A stretch of DNA of 9,735 nucleotides from an uncultured Dermatophilus sp. (GCA_945876925.1 CAMCQD010000036.1:1-9735), one strand, 5' to 3'; counted from the first letter of the stretch, positions 1 to 9,281 are shown. Numbers and translations are program-made. The notes: generated by a model not told the origin, from the letters alone.

Positions 1-1092
1 GCGTTCCTCGTCATTGCCGATCACGCCCGGCTCGCCCTTGAGCGCGGAGTCGACCGCCAGGTCGGTCATCGACTTGATGAGGGCCAGGTCGTACTCGTTG
101 GCCGCACCGGAGCGGGCGTAGTAACCCGACTTCTGCACGTTGACCTTCTCGGCACCGAGCAGTTCGGCGAACTGCTTGCCGAACCAGGCACCCGGGTTGA
201 TCTCGTTGAGGCGCACGTGGCCGAAGGCATCCCGCGGGACCTCCTGGCCGCTGGCCTCCATGAGCGCGACGATGTCGTCCACGCCGGCGCCCTCGGAGAT
301 GAACAGGTTGACGCAGCCGGCCTCGTCCATCACCGTGCGCAGGCGCTCAGCCTCGGCCTCCAGGTCAACCGGGGCCTCGGGAACGTACACGCCGTGGATG
401 TCCCAGGCGCGCCGGTCCAGGCCGATCCCGGGCACCCACGTGCGGGAGGCGAGCCATTCGCGGTACTTGCGGGCGGTGGCGGCGGTCAGCCAGCCGCAGT
501 TCCGGCCCATGACCTCGTGCACGATGAGCATCCGCGAGCCGGAGTTGTGCTCGGCGATGACGTTCTGGGCGAACCGGGCTCCGTAGGCGGCGGCGGTGTC
601 GGCGCCGAGGGACTGGCGGATCGGCACGATGTCGTTGTCGATGGTCTTGGGCAGGCCCACGACGACCATCGGGTGGCCGTTCTTCTCCAGGTGGGCGGCC
701 AGGTCGGCGGCGGTGGTGTTGGTGTCGTCGCCGCCGATGGTGTGCAGCACGTCGACGCCATCGTCGTGCAGGCGCTGCGCGGCGTACTCCAGCGGGTCCA
801 CGCCCTCGGCGACCAGGCCGCGCTTGACCAGGTCCGCCGTGTTGGTGAGCTTGACCCGGGAGTTGCCGATCGGGGAGCCGCCGAACTTGTGCAGCTCGGC
901 CGCGCTGGCCCGCACCTCAGGGGTGACGGTGAGGAAGTCACCAGTGAGCAGGCCCTGGTAACCGTACTTGTAGGCGATGATCTCGATCTCGGGCGCGACC
1001 TGCGAGTACTTCTCGATGAGGCCACCGACGGCGGAGGACAGACATGGAGCGAAGCCACCGGCAGTGAGCAGGGCGACGCGCTTGACGGACAT
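1..1092 (-). CDS. pfp: Pyrophosphate-dependent 6-phosphofructokinase, C-terminus cut by the window edge
   Basis: This enzyme phosphorylates fructose 6-phosphate to fructose 1,6-bisphosphate in the cytoplasm, probably reversibly and with pyrophosphate as donor. 364 codons are present; family members of this type are about 400 aa, so roughly 40 residues are missing. Visible motifs are the N-terminal LLTAGGFAPCLSS loop (residues 8-20), GGDDTNT at 120-126, PKTIDND at 148-154 (catalytic Asp152) and MGRNCGW at 195-201. Asp123 in GGDD (ATP enzymes have Gly there) and Lys149 in PKTIDND (ATP enzymes usually have Gly) are the known PPi-type signature. The ATG at 1092 follows an AGGAAAG ribosome site with a 9-nt gap. 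The gene lies 209 bp behind the GCS2-type gene, so it is probably transcribed separately. The family call is firm; the donor is inferred from these two residues. Confidence 0.93.
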   Translation of the reverse strand, partial: MSVKRVALLTAGGFAPCLSSAVGGLIEKYSQVAPEIEIIAYKYGYQGLLTGDFLTVTPEVRASAAELHKFGGSPIGNSRVKLTNTADLVKRGLVAEGVDPLEYAAQRLHDDGVDVLHTIGGDDTNTTAADLAAHLEKNGHPMVVVGLPKTIDNDIVPIRQSLGADTAAAYGARFAQNVIAEHNSGSRMLIVHEVMGRNCGWLTAATARKYREWLASRTWVPGIGLDRRAWDIHGVYVPEAPVDLEAEAERLRTVMDEAGCVNLFISEGAGVDDIVALMEASGQEVPRDAFGHVRLNEINPGAWFGKQFAELLGAEKVNVQKSGYYARSGAANEYDLALIKSMTDLAVDSALKGEPGVIGNDEER

Positions 1093-1148
1093 GGCAACCA
1101 ACTTTCCTGTCGGGAACATGGCAAGTACAGGGCAGAGCCGTGCAGCCG

Positions 1149-1154
1149 AGCCTA
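1149..1154 (-). promoter_or_regulatory. Possible -10 box for pfp
   Basis: Reading the minus strand, TAGGCT (a TANNNT box, common in actinobacterial housekeeping promoters) lies about 57 bp upstream of the pfp ATG. No convincing -35 element sits 16-18 bp further up, so this is a weak call based on one hexamer and its position in the 209-bp gap. Confidence 0.25.
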
Positions 1155-1240
1155 TCGCCCGCCACTGCGCGGCGGAGCGCGCACGGGCTGATCAGTGCGA
1201 CCGCGGGAAGCAGGGGCCTGGCCAGGGCCGCAGGACCCGT

Positions 1241-1266
1241 GCATCCCTGGGCGGCTCGCCTGGGTG
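1241..1266 (-). terminator. Imperfect GC-rich hairpin after the GCS2-type gene
   Basis: About 35 bp beyond the stop of the gene ending at 1302, the minus strand can fold as GCA/TGC, CCC/GGG and GGCG/CGCC stem blocks separated by a bulge and a small internal loop, around a 3-nt AGC loop. No T-run follows, which is common for actinobacterial terminators but makes the call uncertain. The neighbouring CCTGGCCAGG (1217-1226) is a further short palindrome. Confidence 0.3.
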
Positions 1267-1301
1267 CGGCCCGGCCAGGGGCGGTCAGCGGCGCGGCGCC
1301 C

Positions 1302-2804
1302 TCACCGGTCGGCGGCTTCCAGCACGGGCAGCGGCCACATGTGCACCGGCGTCCCGCGGCGGGAGTGAGCCGAGTACAGCCGGGTCATCGTGGCCAGCGC
1401 CTGCTCCCGGGTCAGCCCGCCCGACTCGAGGGCCTGCACGCAGTCGATCTGCCAGGCCGCTCCGCTGGTGCGCGCCAGGGCCCGCGCCTCGATGATGCCC
1501 AGGTAGGTGCTGCGGGCCTTCTCCGAGGCGCCCAGATCGCGCAGCCCGGCCTCGGCGATGCTGAGCAGGTGCTTGAGGACCAGATCGTCCGGGCTGATCC
1601 TGCCCGTGCCGGGCCAGTACAGCCGGGCATCGTAGCCGCTGCGGGCGCCGCTGAAGAAGTTGTCCTCTGCTGCGGAGAAGCTCATCCGGGACCAGATCGG
1701 GCGGGTCTCGGTGGCGAAGAACCGCACCGCCCCGAAGAAGAAAGCCGCATTGGCGACCATGTCGGCCGCGGTCGGCCCGGCCGGCAGCACCCGGTTCTCG
1801 ACCCGCAGATGGGGGTCACCGTCCCCGGTGTCGTAGATCGGCCGGTTCCAGCGGTACACGGTGCCGTTGTGCAAGGTCAGCTCGGGCAGCCCCGGTGAGC
1901 GGCCGGCCTCGAACTCGGCCACCGGGTCCTCGTCGCTCAGCTCGGGCAGCAGCGCCGGGAAGTGCCGCACATTGTCCTCGAACAGGTCGAAGATCGAGGT
2001 GATCCAGTTGTCACCGAAGTTGACCCGCGGCCGGACGCCCTGGTTGGCCAGCTCCGCCGGGCGGGTGTCGACCGCCTGGGTGAACACCGGCACCCGGCTC
2101 TCGTGCCACAGCGCCTTGCCGAAGAAGAACGGGGAATTCGCCCCGAGGGCGACCTGCACCCCGGCCAGGGCCTGGGAGGCGTTCCACACCCGGGCGAAAT
2201 CGCCCGGGGTGACCTGGGTGTGCAGCTGGAAGGAGGTGCACGCCGCCTCCGGGGCGATCGAGGGCCAGCCCAGCCGCAGCCACTCCCCCGTCGTCCCGGA
2301 GATGTCCAGGGTGACGTCCTCGCCCCGGGCGCGCATCACCGCGTCGTTGAGGGCCCGGAACCGGGCGGAGGCGGTCATCCAGTCGCCGCGCAGGTGCCCT
2401 GGCCGCAGCGTGGGCAGGATGCCGATCGGCATGACCGAGGCGCCCAGCGTGGCCGCGGCGTCGTTCAGCCGGGCCAGCGCGTGCTCCAGGTCGGCTTGCA
2501 GGCGCAGCAGCGCGTCCCCGGCCAGGGTGCGCGGCTCGGTGCTGACCTCCAGGTTGAACCGGGCCAGCTCGGGGACGACGCCGGGATCGCCGAGCAGGTC
2601 GATGATGGCGGCGTTGCTGAATGATGGCCCGCCCTCGGCGTCGATGATCTCCAGTTCGAGCTCGACGCCGGTCATGAGGCTCTGGCCCGCGAACCGGCCG
2701 CTTTCCAGCAGCCGCTCGAGGACGTCGAGATCGAGCCTGACCTTCTCCCGGTAACGCTGTGGCTGGGAGTAATCCCAGTCGGCGGATGCGATGTTCCGTC
2801 CCAT
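1302..2804 (-). CDS. Glutamate-cysteine ligase family protein (GCS2 type, actinobacterial 500-aa form)
   Basis: A 500-aa protein of the glutamate-cysteine ligase (GCS2) fold, which forms gamma-glutamyl amide bonds using ATP. Recognisable blocks are GVELELEIID (46-55) and FNLEVSTEPR (83-92), carrying acidic residues likely to bind metal and nucleotide; EAACTSFQLHTQV (186-198); GVQVALGANSPFFFG (215-229); TLHNGTVYRWNRP (310-322); and HLRVENRVLPAGPT (332-345). It is longer than YbdK-type ligases (about 370 aa) and resembles a form widespread in actinobacteria. Most actinobacteria make mycothiol rather than glutathione, so the physiological acceptor is unknown and need not be cysteine. I chose the ATG at 2804, which has AGGGGAG with a 9-nt gap; the frame stays open for 30 more codons upstream to 2894, but that extension looks like promoter DNA. 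It starts 178 bp after gcvP ends. The family call is strong and the substrate uncertain. Confidence 0.88.
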   Translation of the reverse strand: MGRNIASADWDYSQPQRYREKVRLDLDVLERLLESGRFAGQSLMTGVELELEIIDAEGGPSFSNAAIIDLLGDPGVVPELARFNLEVSTEPRTLAGDALLRLQADLEHALARLNDAAATLGASVMPIGILPTLRPGHLRGDWMTASARFRALNDAVMRARGEDVTLDISGTTGEWLRLGWPSIAPEAACTSFQLHTQVTPGDFARVWNASQALAGVQVALGANSPFFFGKALWHESRVPVFTQAVDTRPAELANQGVRPRVNFGDNWITSIFDLFEDNVRHFPALLPELSDEDPVAEFEAGRSPGLPELTLHNGTVYRWNRPIYDTGDGDPHLRVENRVLPAGPTAADMVANAAFFFGAVRFFATETRPIWSRMSFSAAEDNFFSGARSGYDARLYWPGTGRISPDDLVLKHLLSIAEAGLRDLGASEKARSTYLGIIEARALARTSGAAWQIDCVQALESGGLTREQALATMTRLYSAHSRRGTPVHMWPLPVLEAADR

Positions 2805-2845
2805 GGCAGACGGCTCCCCTCGTCGGTGCCGGCTCGCTACCGGCA

Positions 2846-2857
2846 TGATGTACATCA
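2846..2857. promoter_or_regulatory. 12-bp perfect palindrome upstream of the GCS2-type gene
   Basis: TGATGTACATCA is its own reverse complement and stands out as AT-rich in very GC-rich DNA. It lies 42-53 bp upstream of the ATG at 2804, where the core promoter would be expected. On the minus strand, GTGATG precedes it, giving a partial third half-site. It has the size and symmetry of a dimeric repressor operator, such as those of GntR-type regulators. No regulator gene is adjacent, and the assignment is inference. Confidence 0.35.
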
Positions 2858-2937
2858 CATCACGCGAGGGGTACCGGCAGGCCCGCTGGGGCACAACGGA
2901 ATCGGGGCTCCGCCCGGGACCGTGCCCGGCTCAGGAC

Positions 2938-2982
2938 CGCACCCGGCCGGGGCGGGGCAGCGCACCCGGCCGGGGAGCGGCT

Positions 2983-2983
<1 letters not shown>
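2938..2983. repeat. Tandem 23-bp direct repeat (two units) just past gcvP
   Basis: Units at 2938-2960 and 2961-2983 abut exactly. Their first 15 bases (CGCACCCGGCCGGGG) are identical, and about 19 of 23 positions match overall. The second unit reaches the gcvP stop codon (2983-2985). Each unit contains the self-complementary decamer CCCGGCCGGG, so duplication creates a potential hairpin, listed separately. The layout looks like a local duplication by slippage. Confidence 0.7.
2942..2974 (-). terminator. Probable gcvP terminator: all-GC 10-bp stem formed by the tandem repeat
   Basis: The two copies of CCCGGCCGGG (2942-2951 and 2965-2974) can pair perfectly in RNA across a 13-nt loop. The hairpin begins 9 nt after the gcvP stop. 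There is no T-run on the distal side, so it would be an L-shaped terminator of the kind proposed in actinobacteria, or a 3'-end stabiliser. The structure is evident from the sequence; termination is inferred. Confidence 0.5.
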
Positions 2984-5919
<2,936 letters not shown>

Positions 5920-6049
5920 GTATCGCGCTCCTGCCTCGTCAACGCGCGGCGGCTCGGACGGGCCGGCATGGCCTGCCAGGCCCGGTCCCGGCCGCGGGGC
6001 GTACTGCCAAAGATGAGACACGACACTAACACCACCGCCTCGGATGCTC

Positions 6050-6064
6050 CCGCGGGCGCCGCGG
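6050..6064 (-). terminator. Short GC hairpin between the second MerR gene and gcvP
   Basis: CCGCGG, a 3-nt spacer and CCGCGG again form a 6-bp stem 18 bp beyond the MerR stop. There is no T-run and the region is generally GC-repetitive, so this may be chance. The rest of the 162-bp gap (5920-6081) shows no clear -35/-10 pair and no RNA gene that I recognise. Confidence 0.2.
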
Positions 6065-6081
6065 CGGGCGCGGGGAGGAGG

Positions 6082-6663
<582 letters not shown>

Positions 6664-6730
6664 GAACCCTCCCTGTCACCAGACGGCCGCCGGCGGCGAG
6701 GCGTCACGCCGCGGAGAAGGCCCGTATCTG

Positions 6731-6759
6731 AAACTACGAGCCGGTGCTGCCCCCGTCAA
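6731..6759 (-). promoter_or_regulatory. Housekeeping-type promoter for the second MerR gene
   Basis: On the minus strand, TTGACG (6759-6754) is followed by exactly 17 bp and then TAGTTT (6736-6731), a good -35/-10 pair for an actinobacterial primary sigma factor. The predicted start near 6724 gives a leader of about 60 nt. That leader contains GGCGT-C-ACGCC (6700-6710) and CCGCCGGCGG (6687-6696), both symmetrical and possible binding or folding sites. Confidence 0.7.
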
Positions 6760-6797
6760 TCAACCGGAGTGCCGCAGATCGCGCGTGTCGCTGCCCG

Positions 6798-6809
6798 GTT
6801 GCATGCAAC
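6798..6809. promoter_or_regulatory. 12-bp perfect palindrome between the DUF151 and MerR genes
   Basis: GTTGCATGCAAC is its own reverse complement. It lies 39 bp upstream of the -35 box of the second MerR gene and 25 bp past the DUF151 stop, in a comparatively AT-rich pocket. This is a plausible place for an activator or autoregulatory site, but no binding protein can be assigned from sequence alone. Confidence 0.35.
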
Positions 6810-6833
6810 GACGACGACGGCTGGTATATGTGC

Positions 6834-7346
6834 TCAGTTACCCGGCGGGCCCTCGGCCGGGTCGATGCCCCCCGCGCCCCCGGGCATTTCGAAGTCCTCC
6901 GGGGAGACCGTGTCGAGGAACTCCCGGAACCGCTCAACTTCGTCGTTCTCATCCTCGGAGACGATCACCCCGGCCTCGTCGAGCACCGATTCCTCGACCC
7001 GGATGGGGGATTCGGTGCGCAGGGCGAGCGCGATCGCGTCCGAGGTGCGCGAGCTGACCCGCACGCCATTGCTGAACACCAGGTCGGAGTAGAACACCCG
7101 GTCCTCCAGCTTGACGATGCGGACCTCGTTGAGGATCACCCCGAGGGCGGTGATGACGTCACGCAGCAGGTCGTGGGTGAGCGGACGCGGCGGGACGACG
7201 CCCTGCTGGGCGAAGGCGATCGCCGCCGCTTCGGAGGCGCCTATCCAGATGGGCAGGTACCGCTCCCCGCCGCGCTCGCGCAGCAGGACGATCGGCTGGT
7301 TGGTCGGTGTCTCTACTCGGACTCCCAGGACATCGAGGTCTCGCAC
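6834..7346 (-). CDS. DUF151 / bifunctional nuclease family protein
   Basis: A 170-aa protein of the DUF151 (BFN) family, whose plant founding member was reported to have nuclease activity; the bacterial role is unclear. Family blocks are NQPIVLLRE (16-24), RYLPIWIGASEAAAIA (29-44), RPLTHDLLRDVITALG (54-69), VRIVKLEDRVFYSDL (75-89) and the nearly invariant SSRTSDAIALALR (98-110). Acidic EDENDEVERFREFLD (131-145) precedes a Gly/Pro-rich tail. The GTG at 7346 is the only reasonable start: a TAG lies four codons upstream in frame and the protein aligns from here. The purine stretch GAGGGA directly abuts the GTG, too close to act as a ribosome site, while a -10 box sits 6 nt away, suggesting a leaderless mRNA. 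The gene occupies the position of Rv1829 between two MerR genes. Confidence 0.93.
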   Translation of the reverse strand: MRDLDVLGVRVETPTNQPIVLLRERGGERYLPIWIGASEAAAIAFAQQGVVPPRPLTHDLLRDVITALGVILNEVRIVKLEDRVFYSDLVFSNGVRVSSRTSDAIALALRTESPIRVEESVLDEAGVIVSEDENDEVERFREFLDTVSPEDFEMPGGAGGIDPAEGPPGN

Positions 7347-7358
7347 TCCCTCACGCTA
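7347..7358 (-). promoter_or_regulatory. -10 box for a leaderless DUF151 transcript
   Basis: On the minus strand, TAGCGT (7358-7353, TANNNT type) is followed by six bases (GAGGGA) and then the GTG start. A transcription start 7 nt past the -10 box would fall on the G of the start codon. I see no good -35 element 17-18 bp upstream, which lowers confidence, although many leaderless actinobacterial promoters also lack one. Confidence 0.5.
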
Positions 7359-7410
7359 TCGCGCCCGGCGGCTCCGGGGCGCAGCGGTCCGGGATGCGTT
7401 GCCGCTCATA

Positions 7411-7436
7411 CCGCCCGGGCTCCCGGGAGGGGGCGG
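7411..7436 (-). terminator. GC-rich hairpin just after ftsR
   Basis: CCGCCC at 7411-7416 pairs with GGGCGG at 7431-7436, and the interior holds CTCCCGGGAG, itself symmetrical. The structure starts directly after the ftsR stop codon (7438-7440) and upstream of the DUF151 promoter, as expected if the two genes are transcribed separately. No T-run follows. Confidence 0.4.
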
Positions 7437-7437
7437 G

Positions 7438-8154
7438 TCAGCTGCGGCGGGCCAGGCCGGCGCGGACCAGGGCGGCGTGCAGGGCCAGGCAGGCGCGCAG
7501 CAGCTCGCCGGCGGCATCGCGGCCGTCGTCCTCGCCGCGGGAACGGATCGGTGAGACCACCTGCTGCACCAGCCCGATCTCACGGTCGGCCGCAGCGCGG
7601 AAGGAACGCAGATGCCGCGGCTCGATCCCGAAGGAGGACAGCGCGGCGGCCGCCCTGGCGACCGGCACCGAGGAGCCGTCGTAGTGACCCCGGTCATCCG
7701 GGGTGAGCAGGCCGAAGCCGGTGAGCTCGCCGATGATGGCCTGGCTCAGCCCGGAAGCGGCCGAGAGTTCCGCGGCGGTGAGCCGCAGCCGCGGAGGCGG
7801 TTCCGTGAGCGACGCGGCCGCGGGGATGTCGTCGTCCTCGGGGATGTCGGGCACGACCGGCCTGGCGGCCCTGGCAGCCGGGCCAGCCGGCTCCAGCCCG
7901 CGGTCGAGGGCGTCCAGGGCCTCCTGGATGATCTTCAGGGGCCAGAAGTGATCGCGCTGGGCGGTGAGGATGTAGCGGATGCGATCGACATCCGAGGGGC
8001 GGAAGCAGCGGTAGCCCGAGGCGGCCCGGGGCGGCTTGACCAGTCCGCGCGACTCCAGGAAGCGGATCTTGCTGATGGTCAGGTCTGGGAACTCGTCCTT
8101 GAGCTCGTCGATGACGGCGCCGATGGTCAGTGAGGAGTCCCCGGAAGCGACCAC
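7438..8154 (-). CDS. ftsR: MerR-family regulator FtsR (Rv1828-like)
   Basis: A 238-aa regulator with an N-terminal MerR winged helix: LTIGAVIDELKDEFPDLTIS (9-28), then KIRFLESRGLVKPPRAASGY (29-48), and RIRYILTAQRDHFWPLKII (58-76), a highly conserved stretch of this group. A variable acidic/proline linker (about 85-122) leads to a second helical domain starting LTAAELSAASGLSQAIIGEL (125-144), which looks like a degenerate repeat of the DNA-binding fold. In Corynebacterium glutamicum the orthologue FtsR activates ftsZ; the mycobacterial orthologue is Rv1828. The GTG at 8154 lies 5 bp past the garA stop, implying co-transcription and perhaps translational coupling; the ribosome site (GGGCTGA) is weak. 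The family and synteny are firm, and the ftsZ role is by homology only. Confidence 0.92.
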   Translation of the reverse strand: MVASGDSSLTIGAVIDELKDEFPDLTISKIRFLESRGLVKPPRAASGYRCFRPSDVDRIRYILTAQRDHFWPLKIIQEALDALDRGLEPAGPAARAARPVVPDIPEDDDIPAAASLTEPPPRLRLTAAELSAASGLSQAIIGELTGFGLLTPDDRGHYDGSSVPVARAAAALSSFGIEPRHLRSFRAAADREIGLVQQVVSPIRSRGEDDGRDAAGELLRACLALHAALVRAGLARRS

Positions 8155-8159
8155 GCCGA

Positions 8160-8615
8160 TCAGCCCGCTACGCGCGGGGCGTAGTACACCAGGCGGAATT
8201 TGCCGATCTGCACCTCGTCACCGGAGCTGAGCACCGCGGAGTCGATCCGCTCCCGGTTAACGTACGTGCCGTTCAGCGAGCCCACGTCGCGCACCGCCCA
8301 GACGTCCCCGTCCTGCTCGAACACCGCGTGCTTGCGCGACACGGTGACATCGTCGAGGAAGATGTCGCTGTCGGGGTGCCGGCCGGTGGTGGTCAGCTCG
8401 GAGTCCAGCAGGAACCGTGCTCCGCGGTTAGGGCCGCGGAGCACGAGCAGTAAGGCGGTGCCGGGGCGCAGCGCGTCGATCGTGGCCTGGTCCTGCGGGC
8501 GCAGGCCGTAGTCGAGCTCGGAGGAAACATCGGGAAGGCTGATCCCGGCGAACCGCATGGTCGCCGGATCGGTCTGTCGCGGCGGCTGCTCGGCCGGGGT
8601 CCCTTGGTCGGTCAC
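8160..8615 (-). CDS. garA: FHA-domain metabolic switch protein GarA/OdhI
   Basis: A 151-aa FHA protein. In relatives, GarA/OdhI binds and inhibits 2-oxoglutarate dehydrogenase and adjusts glutamate metabolism until Ser/Thr kinases (PknB, PknG) phosphorylate its N-terminal tail. The FHA domain (about 53-143) is intact: GRHPDSDIFLDD (78-89), VSRKHAVF (92-99) with the phosphothreonine-binding Ser93 and Arg79, GSLNGTYVN (112-120) and GDEVQIGKFRLV (132-143). The tail is unusual: the expected ETTS-type double threonine appears only as DPATMRF (16-22), leaving one Thr. I chose the GTG at 8615 because GGAG stands 7 nt before it; a TTG at 8669 would add 18 Arg-rich residues encoded across a large palindrome and is less likely. 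gcvH lies 187 bp upstream and ftsR 5 bp downstream. Confidence 0.95.
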   Translation of the reverse strand: MTDQGTPAEQPPRQTDPATMRFAGISLPDVSSELDYGLRPQDQATIDALRPGTALLLVLRGPNRGARFLLDSELTTTGRHPDSDIFLDDVTVSRKHAVFEQDGDVWAVRDVGSLNGTYVNRERIDSAVLSSGDEVQIGKFRLVYYAPRVAG

Positions 8616-8630
8616 CAGAGCACTCCATCT

Positions 8631-8662
8631 ACGTCGGACGTCCCGGCGCGGCGCCGGGACGT
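8631..8662. promoter_or_regulatory. Nested palindromes in front of garA
   Basis: Two overlapping perfect inverted repeats are present. ACGTC-G-GACGT occupies 8631-8641. A second has 12-bp arms (ACGTCCCGGCGC at 8638-8649, its reverse complement at 8651-8662) around one central G. They end 16 bp before the garA start codon and leave the ribosome site free. They could be tandem operators, or the longer one could form a strong leader hairpin or terminator behind gcvH. The symmetry is certain; the role is inferred. Confidence 0.6.
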
Positions 8663-8710
8663 TGGCCAATCGGGTGCCGCCGGAGGCCCGACGGCTGCGT
8701 CTTCACGTCA

Positions 8711-8716
8711 ACCCTA
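8711..8716 (-). promoter_or_regulatory. Possible -10 box for garA
   Basis: TAGGGT (minus strand, TANNNT type) lies about 96 bp upstream of the garA GTG, in a locally AT-richer patch (8706-8729). The hexamer 17 bp upstream, TGCGAA, is a poor -35. A TTGACG at 8711-8706 has no matching -10 downstream. If used, the transcript leader would be about 89 nt and would include the nested palindromes. Confidence 0.3.
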
Positions 8717-8802
8717 GATGATGAATCGAGGTGTTCGCAGCCGGGGACGCGCGTGCTCGTGCACAACCGTCCCGGTCGGGCGCTCCGGGGAGCACCCGGA
8801 GG

Positions 8803-9189
8803 TCACTCCAGCCCGGCCGTGTACGCCCCCGCGTCGAGCAGATGCGACAGGTCGGCGCCGTCGCCGAGCGTCACCTCGAACAGCCACCCGGCTCCGTAGG
8901 GGTCGGAATTGACCAGCTCGGGGGCGTCGTCGAGGTTGTCATTGACCGCGCTGACCTCGCCGGTGACCGGGCTCTCGACGTCGCTGACCGACTTGGTCGA
9001 CTCGACTTCCCCGGCCGGCTCCCCGGCGGTTACCTGCTCGCCGACAGTGGGCAGAGTCACGTAGACGATGTCTCCCAGGGCGTCCTGGGCGAAGTCAGTG
9101 ATGCCGACCCGGGCAGTGGTGCCCTCGATGCTCACCCACTCGTGTTCGGACGTGTACTTCAGGTTTTCCGGGTATGTGAGCTCGCTCAT
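8803..9189 (-). CDS. gcvH: Glycine cleavage system H protein
   Basis: A 128-aa lipoyl-carrier protein that shuttles the aminomethyl intermediate from GcvP to GcvT and electrons to dihydrolipoamide dehydrogenase. The lipoylated lysine is K66 in GEVESTKSVSDV (60-71). Other family signatures are YTSEHEWV (12-19), VGITDFAQDALGDIVYVTLP (28-47), SPVTGEVSAVND (73-84), LVNSDPYGAGWLFEV (92-106) and a C-terminal LLDAGAY (117-123). Length is normal for the family. The ATG at 9189 follows AGGGGAG; the frame remains open upstream to 9291, but that stretch contains the promoter and aligns with no H protein. It has its own promoter (9253-9281) and is separated from garA by 187 bp, with gcvP 2.9 kb further downstream. 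Confidence 0.98.
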   Translation of the reverse strand: MSELTYPENLKYTSEHEWVSIEGTTARVGITDFAQDALGDIVYVTLPTVGEQVTAGEPAGEVESTKSVSDVESPVTGEVSAVNDNLDDAPELVNSDPYGAGWLFEVTLGDGADLSHLLDAGAYTAGLE

Positions 9190-9226
9190 GGCACTCCCCT
9201 TGCGATCAGGCCGGTGTTCTGCGGTT

Positions 9227-9243
9227 CCGCCGTCGTCCGGCGG
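9227..9243 (-). other. Hairpin in the gcvH mRNA leader
   Basis: CCGCCG and CGGCGG form a perfect 6-bp stem with a 5-nt loop, near the predicted 5' end of the gcvH transcript and about 37 nt before the start codon. It leaves the ribosome site free. It may simply stabilise the mRNA; nothing resembles a glycine riboswitch core here. Confidence 0.35.
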
Positions 9244-9252
9244 CCCGGGGTC

Positions 9253-9281
9253 ACCGTATCCACCAGCGGACCCGGCGGCAA
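9253..9281 (-). promoter_or_regulatory. Housekeeping-type promoter for gcvH
   Basis: On the minus strand, TTGCCG (9281-9276) is followed by exactly 17 bp and TACGGT (9258-9253). The -35 matches TTGACA at 4 of 6 positions and the -10 fits TANNNT. The predicted start near 9246 gives a leader of about 57 nt. Confidence 0.6.

Noticed and set aside
2838..2879. Direct repeat TACCGGCA at 2838-2845 and 2872-2879
   Set aside because: An 8-bp repeat 34 bp apart is weak evidence in GC-rich DNA and is not symmetrical about the nearby palindrome.
2805..2894. N-terminal extension of the GCS2-type ligase to 2894
   Set aside because: The extra 30 codons precede a strong AGGGGAG ribosome site and contain the candidate operator; the protein family starts near the MGRNIAS residues encoded from 2804.
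5920..6021. N-terminal extension of GcvP to the GTG at 6021
   Set aside because: The 34 added residues are Pro/Gly-rich and unlike P-protein N-termini, and the ATG at 5919 has a proper ribosome site.
5920..6081. Glycine riboswitch upstream of gcvP
   Set aside because: Glycine riboswitches are known before gcv genes in some actinobacteria, but the conserved core sequences of the aptamer are not visible here, and 162 bp would barely hold a tandem aptamer.
8616..8669. Extended garA start at the TTG at 8669
   Set aside because: It would add an Arg-rich stretch encoded by the large palindrome and has no clear ribosome site, whereas the GTG at 8615 has GGAG at good spacing.
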